From Blastocatellia bacterium (GTDB lineage Bacteria; Acidobacteriota; Blastocatellia; Pyrinomonadales; Pyrinomonadaceae): 5,026 nt of DNA. Positions 1 through 5,026 of this stretch are shown in pieces. How positions within the stretch are numbered: position 1 is the first letter of the stretch; every line of letters starts with the position of its first letter. The stretch covers positions 1-5,026 of the forward strand of contig PSRF01000112.1 of NCBI GenBank assembly GCA_003175865.1. Reading direction: 5' to 3'. A model generated the notes under the pieces. It worked only from the letters and a program-made list of their open reading frames with translations. It did not search any database and had not been told where the DNA came from. The position numbers and the translations under genes are program-made.

Positions 1-1421
1 GGAGGCGTGGTCAATTGCACCGACGCCGGCGGCGTGAACTCTTTGAGCGCTCGGGCATGTATTAGCGCGTGTTGACGAACATCAAGCGTGTGAAGATGAA
101 AACCGAATGTATTGAGCTGGCGCAGAAGCGGATCGACGAGCATCGTTGCCAATCGACTACCCTGGTTGGTGACCAGACTCTCGCGTATGAGCGTCAGGTC
201 AACACGGAATTTCTCGGAGCTTTGGTAAGCGATGTCGTTGAGAATAGGACTAGAGGATTCAGTCGCTTCGCTTCTGTGTTGGTTTCTTGCCTCTTTCAAT
301 CGCGCCAAAACAAAGTCGAGGTAACGTCGGTAGACTTCATTTTTAGGATGGCGTTCTGGATGAAGACCATGCGCGGAAATCGTTTGTTCGTACTGGTCCA
401 GTGCTGCTTCTAGTTCGGCAGATACACCTGACTGAAATGTTGACGAAGTGAGTCGCCAAATTAGTTCATCAACCTTCTGAATATAAAAATCGAAAAGAGT
501 TTCGCGAGCGATCTCCAATGCATCGCGCGTGCACTCTGGAGTGACGTTTGGGTTCCCGTCACGATCTCCGCCAATCCAGGATCCAAAACGAACAAAACGG
601 GGAAGCTCACGGCCGCTCAATTCAATTCCGTATGCTTCGCGAAAGTCGCTTGCCAACTCGTCATAGAGTTCCGGCAGCGTTTTGAAGAGAACACTTGGAT
701 AGTAATCGAGGCCCATCTTGATCTCGTCGCGGACCGTTGGGCGTCTCCGGCGTACTTCGTCCGTCTGCCACAGCCCAGTGATCTCCGCGATTATTGCCTG
801 TTCGTGTTTTTCTGCGTCGCGTTCGGTAAGCGGCAAACGATCAAGCTGTTCAAGTTCTTCTGCAATTCGTTGCCGTTTGAAGAGAACGGTCCGACGCGCA
901 ACCTCTGTCGGGTGTGCAGTGAAAACGAGTGTCACTTCGATTTTATTCAACCAGTCTCGTGCTTGTTGTTCAGTGATGCCGGCGTCATGCATACGCCGCA
1001 AGGTACCGAGGAACGAACCTGGTTGAGCCAGTACTTCAGGAGAACTTTGTGCGGCCCGTCGCCGACGTTTACGGTGATTTGTTTCCGCGAGATTGGTAAG
1101 TTCGAAATAGGTCGCAAAAGCCTTGGTCATGTCGTGCGCTTGCTCGACATTCATGTGACTAACGATCTCTTCCGCTCTTTCGATAAGGGATTTACCGGAA
1201 GTGTCTTGAGTTGGTCGTTCGCGATGTTCGATTAAGAGGAGCCGAAGTTCTTCAACCGCTGCGAAGAGTTCGTTGCCCACTTGCTCTTTCAACACTTCAC
1301 CAAGCAGACGACCAAGCGACCGCACATCTCGGCGCAGGGGCGCTTCTTTAAGATCACCTTCGTGACTCGTTAGTTCTACGAGTCGTCCAGTCTGATCATC
1401 GACATGCCAGAGTGAAGTCAT
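1..1421 (-). CDS. ppc: Phosphoenolpyruvate carboxylase, N-terminal half (runs off the left edge)
   Basis: This cytoplasmic enzyme carboxylates PEP with bicarbonate to oxaloacetate and phosphate, refilling the TCA cycle. Reading the minus strand from the ATG at 1421-1419 gives 473 uninterrupted codons to the window edge, about half of the usual 880-930 residues. Visible family marks are PLRRDVRSLGRLLGEVL (residues 28-44, the typical N-terminal helix), an RKRRRR run near 117-122, TAHPTEVARRTV (168-179) with the catalytic His170 (His138 in E. coli), GSWIGGDRDGNPNVT starting at G280 (W282), and TLDVRQHA with Arg449 matching the E. coli PEP-site Arg396. The later active-site and effector residues lie outside the window. 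The start is supported by the normal distance to the first conserved helix, although no clear Shine-Dalgarno site precedes it. A long inverted repeat lies 26 bases upstream, so it may be in the leader or promoter. Apparent plus-strand frames in this stretch are antisense shadows. The identity is certain; only the C-terminus is unseen. Confidence 0.96.
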   Translation of the reverse strand, partial: MTSLWHVDDQTGRLVELTSHEGDLKEAPLRRDVRSLGRLLGEVLKEQVGNELFAAVEELRLLLIEHRERPTQDTSGKSLIERAEEIVSHMNVEQAHDMTKAFATYFELTNLAETNHRKRRRRAAQSSPEVLAQPGSFLGTLRRMHDAGITEQQARDWLNKIEVTLVFTAHPTEVARRTVLFKRQRIAEELEQLDRLPLTERDAEKHEQAIIAEITGLWQTDEVRRRRPTVRDEIKMGLDYYPSVLFKTLPELYDELASDFREAYGIELSGRELPRFVRFGSWIGGDRDGNPNVTPECTRDALEIARETLFDFYIQKVDELIWRLTSSTFQSGVSAELEAALDQYEQTISAHGLHPERHPKNEVYRRYLDFVLARLKEARNQHRSEATESSSPILNDIAYQSSEKFRVDLTLIRESLVTNQGSRLATMLVDPLLRQLNTFGFHLHTLDVRQHALIHARALKEFTPPASVQLTTP

Positions 1422-1447
1422 AAAGTTGATAGAACGGCACGCAACCC

Positions 1448-1537
1448 AATGCTGGGAACGCAGGCGTCCCCGCCTGCCCGCATTGCGATCCTTGTTTTTG
1501 TTAACACGGCAGGCGGGACACCTGCGCTCCCAGCATT
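1448..1537. repeat. Long imperfect inverted repeat, REP/MITE-like, upstream of ppc
   Basis: The left arm (1448-1480) and right arm (1507-1537) are reverse complements apart from two substitutions and two single-base insertions in the left arm. They are separated by a 26-base AT-richer spacer (1481-1506). Both arms start from AATGCTGGGA and carry a smaller palindrome of the form GCAGGC..GCCTGC, so each arm could also fold alone. The architecture matches dispersed extragenic palindromes (paired REP or BIME units) or a very small MITE without a gene. It could fold as a strong cruciform or hairpin in the ppc leader if transcription starts upstream of it. Only one copy is in the window, so the repeat family is inferred. 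I see no target-site duplication that I would trust. Confidence 0.75.
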
Positions 1538-1729
1538 CCCGTTGGAATAATATTTAAGGGGCGCACGACATTACTACACCACACCGCTCCAAACAATCGG
1601 GCCTTGCGGTTCAGCCGTACGCTTACCCAATTCGTGTAGTCGACTTACCGAATTGTCGGCAGTCTGCTTAGTCTGGGCATCGAAATAGTGTTTAGCTCTG
1701 ATATTTCCGCAAAACCGTGGTTCGGCATG
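1538..1729. other. Intergenic stretch without a recognisable gene
   Basis: Between the inverted repeat and the paired hairpins I find no convincing coding frame, RNA gene or tRNA fold on either strand. A frame open from 1688 is simply the upstream extension of the small membrane-protein gene and lacks a ribosome site of its own. Two loosely similar 14-base stretches (CTTACCCAATTCGT near 1622 and CTTACCGAATTGTC near 1644) sit close together and might be a weak direct repeat. The region must contain the divergent promoters for ppc and the plus-strand small gene, but I cannot place either with confidence. Confidence 0.4.
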
Positions 1730-1774
1730 GTCATTGCTCCGGGCAATGACAACGGCGCCACTCCTCTCGGTGGC
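1730..1774 (+). promoter_or_regulatory. Two tandem hairpins in the leader of the small membrane-protein gene
   Basis: The first hairpin is perfect: GTCATTGC (1730-1737), loop TCCGG, GCAATGAC (1743-1750). The second has stem GCCAC (1757-1761) and GTGGC (1770-1774) around an 8-base loop. They lie back to back and end 9 bases before the AGGAG ribosome site at 1784-1788. Neither is followed by a run of T, so termination is not the obvious role. A translational or mRNA-stability control element, or a protein-binding site, would fit. I do not recognise it as a known riboswitch. Confidence 0.45.
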
Positions 1775-1783
1775 TATTTAAAA

Positions 1784-1788
1784 AGGAG
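1784..1788 (+). promoter_or_regulatory. Strong Shine-Dalgarno site that sets the start of the 82-residue gene
   Basis: AGGAG inside an A-rich context (AAAAGGAGC) ends 7 bases before the ATG at 1796. This is ideal spacing, and it is the reason for preferring this start over an in-frame ATG at 1688 whose 36 extra codons cross both hairpins. Confidence 0.75.
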
Positions 1789-1795
1789 CAAGACA

Positions 1796-2044
1796 ATGAG
1801 AGCAACCCATTACCTAAATAATCCTTTTGTTAATCGTTTCAATGACCCTGTCACTCGCCGTTGCGACGAGATGCAGTCTGACGAATATATGGTATGGCTG
1901 CGAGAGCGCAATGAAGGCGATGTTGTGACGGCACATGTTTTCAACGCGACGAAGCACTCTATGCTTTTAGGCCGACTCTTCGCGCCTGCGTTTGGTCTCT
2001 TGATACTGATAGTTTCATTTGTAGTGTTGTTGAAAGTAATGTGA
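1796..2044 (+). CDS. Small hypothetical protein with one C-terminal membrane segment (82 aa)
   Basis: I do not recognise a family. The protein begins MRATHYLNNP and has a polar, charged body (residues 1-60, with RFNDPVTRRCDEM and WLRERNEGD). It ends in one hydrophobic segment of about 20 residues (61-80, LFAPAFGLLILIVSFVVLLK) followed by only two residues. This is the layout of a tail-anchored or single-pass inner-membrane protein with its N-terminal part probably in the cytoplasm. No signal peptide or catalytic motif is seen. The start is fixed by the AGGAG site 7 bases upstream. The gene is preceded by two tandem hairpins, and is followed in the same frame, 57 bases after its TGA, by the next gene. 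The strong ribosome site and the sensible membrane segment argue that it is real; its function is unknown. Confidence 0.65.
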   Translation: MRATHYLNNPFVNRFNDPVTRRCDEMQSDEYMVWLRERNEGDVVTAHVFNATKHSMLLGRLFAPAFGLLILIVSFVVLLKVM

Positions 2045-2063
2045 GATCACAGCGGTCCATATC

Positions 2064-2091
2064 TTGACAAACGCCCTTGCCGTCTAACAAT
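2064..2091 (+). promoter_or_regulatory. Candidate sigma-70-type promoter giving a near-leaderless transcript
   Basis: A perfect TTGACA (2064-2069) is followed after 16 bases by AACAAT (2086-2091), which matches four of six positions of TATAAT. Transcription would start near 2098, only a few bases before the ATG at 2102. This agrees with the absence of any Shine-Dalgarno sequence before that gene, where the upstream bases are pyrimidine-rich. Confidence 0.4.
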
Positions 2092-2101
2092 CTTCCCGCC
2101 C

Positions 2102-2518
2102 ATGGGCATAAAGATCACTGGATTTGATAAACCGCCGTCACCGCAATCATTACCATCCGACGTGATCGCGAAAGAGTGCTCCGGCGAAAAGAACGGGTGT
2201 TTTCTGTGGAACTATGACGTAAACGGTGACAACGTAAAGTTCAAAACCAGAATTCTGCTGCGAAATGATTTATCGAAATCAGAATTGCCGGACGTGCTTG
2301 AGCACGAGCGACATCACTGGAGAGACTTCAATCGTCTGGCGGTTGAGTTAAAGGCGGCCGTTGAGAAGGCAGCTAAGGCAGGTCAGGACCCGCAGATCGA
2401 CGATCGTTTGGAATGGATGCTATATGACTATTGCCGGGCGGCCGCGGCGTTTCATCGACAGATCGAACACATGTCGTTTGAGATATGCGACCAGCCGAAA
2501 AACGACCGACCGAAGTAG
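2102..2518 (+). CDS. Hypothetical protein with an HExxH motif (138 aa), possible metallopeptidase-like
   Basis: I do not recognise this with certainty. Residues 68-72 read H-E-R-H-H, which is the HExxH pattern of zinc metallopeptidases. It sits in VLEHERHHWRDF and is followed by a long alanine- and lysine-rich helix (77-93). Further His and Glu residues near the C-terminus (H118, E122, H123 in FHRQIEHMSFE) could supply a third metal ligand. The order (HExxH, charged helix, late polar-His segment) loosely resembles the DUF922-type predicted Zn-dependent proteases, but there is no signal peptide and I would not assign that family. Four Cys residues (26, 33, 111, 129) are present. The ATG at 2102 is the only usual start codon in frame after the preceding stop. 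It lacks a Shine-Dalgarno site, but a promoter-like TTGACA upstream suggests a leaderless mRNA. The gene converges on the MreB-like gene. Confidence 0.6.
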   Translation: MGIKITGFDKPPSPQSLPSDVIAKECSGEKNGCFLWNYDVNGDNVKFKTRILLRNDLSKSELPDVLEHERHHWRDFNRLAVELKAAVEKAAKAGQDPQIDDRLEWMLYDYCRAAAAFHRQIEHMSFEICDQPKNDRPK

Positions 2519-2586
2519 CGATGTCGCCTCACTCCTGTTCTGATCTTTCCGTCGCTACCCCAGACTACGGTCGCTAACGCTCTGGG
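2515..2586. repeat. Nested inverted repeats between convergent genes, possible two-way terminator
   Basis: Two adjoining inverted repeats fill the gap between the stop of the HExxH gene and the stop of the MreB-like gene. One pairs GTAGCGA (2515-2521, overlapping the TAG stop) with TCGCTAC (2552-2558). The other pairs CCCAGA (2559-2564) with TCTGGG (2581-2586) across a 16-base loop. GTCGCTA also occurs twice directly (2551-2557 and 2570-2576). There is no clear T-run on either side, so rho-independent termination is only a possibility. A dispersed extragenic repeat is equally likely. Confidence 0.4.
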
Positions 2587-2597
2587 TTCTGTAATAT

Positions 2598-3689
2598 TCA
2601 TCCAGCCTCATCAGCCAACAGTGCGGGTGCGTTGTCCTCTTTGAAGTGACGCAACCATTTTGGCTCATCGAAGAGTTGGGCAAGCCCACGCACAATTGCA
2701 TAACGTGGTTCGTCGGCAACAAAGACGAATAGCTTTGTTCTCTCCCGCAAATAGGCGTCGATGCCACCAAAGAGTGAACCGCCACCAGTCAGAATCAACC
2801 CACGTTCAAAAACATCGCCTGCAACTTCAGGTGGAAGCTCCGTCAAAGTAGCAGCAATTCCGTCCACTATCTTTCTTACAACTTCCTGGGCCACCGGATA
2901 AATCTCGCCAGCTGTTATTTCGATCGCCGCCGGACTGCCGGTGACCACATCGCGACCACTGATTGTTGCCGACTGCGACAGATCATCAGGAACAGTTGCT
3001 GATGCGAGTTCAAGCTTCAGTCTCTCGGCTGTTTGTGCGCCGATTGACAACCCACGATGACGTCGAACGTGATTGACGATTGCAGCGTTAATGTCTGAGG
3101 CTCCAATTCTTTCTCCCGTCGCATGTACGATGTCACCGTTCGCAATGACAGTCACACTCGTGGTCCCGCCACCGACGTTGATGACCACGGAAGCGCGTGG
3201 ATCATCCATTCTCACGCCAGCACCAAGAGCAGCGGCTAGGCCCTCTTCTACCATCCACACGCGACCGATCCGAGCGTGCTCGGCGGCGCCGAGAAACGCA
3301 CGTCGTTCGACAGGCGTAATGCCGGTCAACACGCTCATCAATGCTCGTCGACTGAAATGAGAGAAGCTACTGCGTGCGCTGCCTGCAAAGATAGCGAGCA
3401 TTTGTTTCGTCTTCTCAAAGTCCGCAACGACTCCATTTACCATGGGCGCAAAAACCGTAACTCCGCGCGCCTCTCGTCCATACATCTTTTGCGCTTCGGT
3501 ACCAACGGCAATTACTTCGCCGCTGGCATTATCAAGCGCGATGAGAGAGGGCTCGTCGACAACTACACCGCGACCGCGCACGTAAATGATCGTTGCCGCG
3601 GATCCCATATTGATGGCCATCGAGTCGGCGATCAGGTTTCTGAGACGACTGAGACCGGTAAATGCAGGGGTCTTACTTCTGAATGACAT
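2598..3689 (-). CDS. MreB-like actin-family protein with Asn in both phosphate-loop Asp positions
   Basis: MreB forms membrane-bound filaments that guide cell-wall synthesis. At 363 residues this matches MreB length (about 335-350) with a slightly long N-terminus. The actin core is visible in order: phosphate-1 loop INMGSAATIIY (26-36) followed by VRGRGVVVDEPSL; GVVADFEKT (86-94); GITPVERRAF (123-132); VEEGLAAALGAG (147-158) with the catalytic Glu region; phosphate-2 loop VINVGGGTTSV (169-179); ERIGASDINAAIVNHVRR (193-210); PPEVAGDVFERGLILTGGGSLFGGID (286-311, adenosine loop). The Asp of phosphate-1 (DLGTANT in MreB) and of phosphate-2 (DIGGGT) is Asn here, at N27 (AAT) and N171 (AAC). The start ATG is 6 bases after the aminotransferase stop, without a clear Shine-Dalgarno site, suggesting translational coupling. 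An ATG at codon 24 is an alternative, but it would remove the LRNLI helix typical of MreB. No mreC or mreD follows, so this is probably a paralogue rather than the main mreB. Confidence 0.88.
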   Translation of the reverse strand: MSFRSKTPAFTGLSRLRNLIADSMAINMGSAATIIYVRGRGVVVDEPSLIALDNASGEVIAVGTEAQKMYGREARGVTVFAPMVNGVVADFEKTKQMLAIFAGSARSSFSHFSRRALMSVLTGITPVERRAFLGAAEHARIGRVWMVEEGLAAALGAGVRMDDPRASVVINVGGGTTSVTVIANGDIVHATGERIGASDINAAIVNHVRRHRGLSIGAQTAERLKLELASATVPDDLSQSATISGRDVVTGSPAAIEITAGEIYPVAQEVVRKIVDGIAATLTELPPEVAGDVFERGLILTGGGSLFGGIDAYLRERTKLFVFVADEPRYAIVRGLAQLFDEPKWLRHFKEDNAPALLADEAG

Positions 3690-3695
3690 GGTGAT

Positions 3696-4886
3696 TTAAC
3701 GCGAAAGCATGAATTTACGAATGTTAGTTAACGCGGAGTTAAGCAGCTCTTGATTTCCGAGATAGACCAGCCGGAAAAAACCTGCTCTGGAGTCACAACC
3801 AAAACCAGATCCATGAACCACAAGTACACCACTCTGTTCCAACATTTCGAGTACAAACTGTTCGTCATTGCGATCATGAAGGTCGTCTACTTTGACCATC
3901 AAATAGAACGCTGCTTCTGGCGTGGTACATGATAGTCCCTTAATGTCACGAATCTGAGACACAGCAAAGTCGCGACGCGCCTTTAGATCGCGAACGAAAT
4001 CGCCCATGAAACTCCGGTTGCCCTCAAGCGCCGGCTTGATTGCATATTGTGGTGGAGTGGGCGAACAGAGCCTGCCACTGGCCAGTCGCGTAATAGCTGT
4101 AATGAGCTGCGACATTTTCTCGGCATGCGTGAACCGCATCCAGCCGACTCGCCAGCCAGGTATCAAGTGAGTTTTGGACAAACTCTCCAAAGTAATCACT
4201 GGCGCACCGATGTTCTTAGTTAATACCGATGCGGTTGTAGGTGGCTCAACGAAACACAACTCGCGGTAGACCTCGTCGGAGATGACTACCAATTCATGCT
4301 CTGCTGCCAAGGAGAGAATTTGTTTCGTGGTTTCGTCTGGAGTGATTGAGCCGGTCGGGTTATTTGGATTGATTAGAATGATTGCCCTGGTTCGTTTAGT
4401 AATCAGCGACTTGATCTCGTCAACGGAAGGCTGCCAGTTATTTTGTTCATCTAACTTATAGTAACGGATCACAGCACCGAGCTTCGCCATGATTGCCGGA
4501 TAAATTGGATAGCCTGGAGCGGGCAGCAAAGCCTCCTCACCTTCGTTCAACAGAGCAGTCAATACGAGGTCAGCGGCTTCAGATGCACCACTCGTGACAA
4601 TGACATCGTTTGGTGTCGTTGCCGTTCCCAGACTGGAAGCGTATTTGGAGATTGATAGTTTTGCTTCTGGTAAGCCAGTTGAGTGAGCGTAGCCGGTGAA
4701 GTCCTCCTTGAGCGCTCGTTGAACAACCTCGACGATCAGATTTGGTGGATGAAAGCCGAAGACCTGAGGATCACCAATGTTTAGATAAATGACGTGTCGT
4801 CCTGATCGTTCGAGAGCTTCGGCGGACGTGACGATGTTGCGAATTGCGTAATGGAATTGTGCAGTTCGAGTGGATGGCTTAATCAC
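3696..4886 (-). CDS. Alanine-aminotransferase-type class I PLP aminotransferase
   Basis: This cytoplasmic PLP enzyme of fold type I (396 aa, full length) very probably interconverts alanine plus 2-oxoglutarate with pyruvate plus glutamate. The identification comes from close agreement, recalled rather than computed, with archaeal-type alanine aminotransferases and E. coli AlaA: YAIRN near 13-17, VIYLNIGDP (32-40), GYAHSTGLPEA, WQPSVDEIK, RLASGRLCSPTPPQYAI (267-283) and VVHGSGFG (356-363). Catalytic residues are PGYP with Tyr126 (ring stacking), NPNNPTG (173-179, Asn176), ISDEVY (Asp204, Tyr207), SLSKTH with the Schiff-base Lys238, GWRVGW (Arg246), and FFRLVYL with the substrate-carboxylate Arg372. 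The start is the GTG at 4886-4884, because the N-terminus then aligns with the first residues of the family. It is the first gene of a probable two-gene operon with the MreB-like gene. Related aminotransferases with other keto-acid preferences are the main alternative. Confidence 0.92.
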   Translation of the reverse strand: MIKPSTRTAQFHYAIRNIVTSAEALERSGRHVIYLNIGDPQVFGFHPPNLIVEVVQRALKEDFTGYAHSTGLPEAKLSISKYASSLGTATTPNDVIVTSGASEAADLVLTALLNEGEEALLPAPGYPIYPAIMAKLGAVIRYYKLDEQNNWQPSVDEIKSLITKRTRAIILINPNNPTGSITPDETTKQILSLAAEHELVVISDEVYRELCFVEPPTTASVLTKNIGAPVITLESLSKTHLIPGWRVGWMRFTHAEKMSQLITAITRLASGRLCSPTPPQYAIKPALEGNRSFMGDFVRDLKARRDFAVSQIRDIKGLSCTTPEAAFYLMVKVDDLHDRNDEQFVLEMLEQSGVLVVHGSGFGCDSRAGFFRLVYLGNQELLNSALTNIRKFMLSR

Positions 4887-4910
4887 ACGGCCATCGTAAA
4901 TGATCTCTCT
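4883..4910 (-). promoter_or_regulatory. Ribosome site and three-codon mini-frame overlapping the GTG start
   Basis: On the minus strand AGAGAG (4910-4905) precedes ATG GCC GTG TGA (4894-4883) by 10 bases. The stop of this tiny frame overlaps the GTG start of the aminotransferase (4886-4884). The purine-rich site is about 18 bases from the GTG, too far for normal direct use. Initiation at the mini-frame followed by re-initiation at GTG is therefore conceivable. This may be chance. Confidence 0.25.
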
Positions 4911-4971
4911 GCCGAATTACACCTTCTTGGAGTCCGGCGGATCGACACCGCTTTGTTTACACTTAAACTGT

Positions 4972-4997
4972 AGGGGCGGCACTCTGTGGCCGCCCCT
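4972..4997. terminator. Perfect 9-bp GC-rich hairpin, terminator or extragenic palindrome
   Basis: AGGGGCGGC (4972-4980) pairs perfectly with GCCGCCCCT (4989-4997) around an 8-base loop. On the plus strand TTTATTAT comes close behind, a weak U-tract, yet no plus-strand gene ends just before it. On the minus strand it lies about 85 bases upstream of the aminotransferase and could end a gene that lies beyond the right edge. The sequence also resembles the dispersed 'AGGGGCG..CGCCCC' intergenic palindromes seen in several environmental phyla, so a REP-like role is a fair alternative. Confidence 0.5.
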
Positions 4998-5026
4998 TTA
5001 TTATGACAAGTGAAATCTTCGAAAGG

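Noticed and set aside
69..1235. Several plus-strand open frames (69-413, 718-1026, 804-1235)
   Set aside because: They lie antisense to the ppc frame, which carries unmistakable PEP carboxylase motifs along the whole stretch. Their own translations show no recognisable features and have no ribosome sites I can support.
1688..1795. A 36-codon upstream extension of the 82-residue gene from the ATG at 1688
   Set aside because: It would translate through both hairpins and the Shine-Dalgarno site. The AGGAG with ideal spacing before 1796 and the lack of one before 1688 favour the shorter protein.
1796..2518. TGA read-through or a single gene split by a stop at 2042-2044, since both plus-strand genes share a frame
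   Set aside because: The membrane segment ends just before the stop, the second gene has its own promoter-like sequence and ATG, and 19 open codons in the same frame is not improbable by chance.
2361..2851. Short frames at 2361-2543 and 2660-2851 (plus) and 2555-2785 (minus)
   Set aside because: They overlap real genes in other frames, are arginine- or serine-rich in the way of shadow frames, and have no ribosome site.
3073..3686. Plus-strand frames opposite the MreB-like gene (3073-3360, 3276-3686)
   Set aside because: They are antisense shadows; the minus strand encodes a full actin-family core.
4916..4921. TGTAAT on the minus strand as a -10 box for the aminotransferase operon
   Set aside because: It matches five of six bases, but there is no acceptable -35 at the right distance, so I do not call a promoter.
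5003..5026. Possible start of a divergent plus-strand gene (ATG at 5003, eight codons to the edge), or the end of a minus-strand gene with its stop at the same place
   Set aside because: Only 24 bases are visible, no Shine-Dalgarno site precedes the ATG, and neither reading can be supported without more sequence.

Overview
The window looks like chromosomal DNA from a free-living bacterium of about 50% GC. It holds two recognisable metabolic enzymes, an actin-family MreB-like protein, two small genes of unknown function, and several GC-rich inverted repeats between genes. The repeats (a long 'GCTGGGA..CGCAGG..CCTGC' palindrome and a 'GGGGCGGC..GCCGCCCC' hairpin) recall extragenic palindromes I associate with Acidobacteriota such as Blastocatellia and with similar soil or environmental lineages. 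That taxonomic guess is an inference only. No phage, transposon, CRISPR, tRNA or rRNA signature is visible.

Layout. Bases 1-1421 (minus strand) hold the N-terminal half of phosphoenolpyruvate carboxylase (ppc). The frame stays open to the left edge and contains the family hallmarks TAHPTEV, GSWIGGDRDGNPNVT and TLDVRQHA. Bases 1448-1537 are a long imperfect inverted repeat just upstream of the ppc start. Bases 1538-1795 are non-coding and end in two consecutive hairpins followed by a strong Shine-Dalgarno site. Bases 1796-2044 (plus) encode an 82-residue protein with one C-terminal membrane segment. Bases 2102-2518 (plus) encode a 138-residue orphan protein with an HExxH motif. It lacks a Shine-Dalgarno site but has a TTGACA promoter placed for a nearly leaderless transcript. 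Bases 2515-2586 hold inverted repeats between convergent genes. Bases 2598-3689 (minus) encode a divergent MreB-like protein. Bases 3696-4886 (minus) encode an alanine-aminotransferase-type PLP enzyme. Bases 4972-4997 form a perfect 9-bp hairpin near the right edge.

How the genes relate. The aminotransferase and the MreB-like gene are separated by 6 bases on the same strand, so they are very probably one transcript with the aminotransferase first. PEP carboxylase (oxaloacetate supply) and alanine aminotransferase (pyruvate/alanine, glutamate/2-oxoglutarate) are both central carbon-nitrogen enzymes. They are separated by the two plus-strand genes, so no shared operon is implied. The most unusual item is the MreB-like protein: the Asp expected in both phosphate-binding motifs is Asn (N27 and N171), while the rest of the actin core is well kept. 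This suggests a paralogue with altered or lost ATP hydrolysis.
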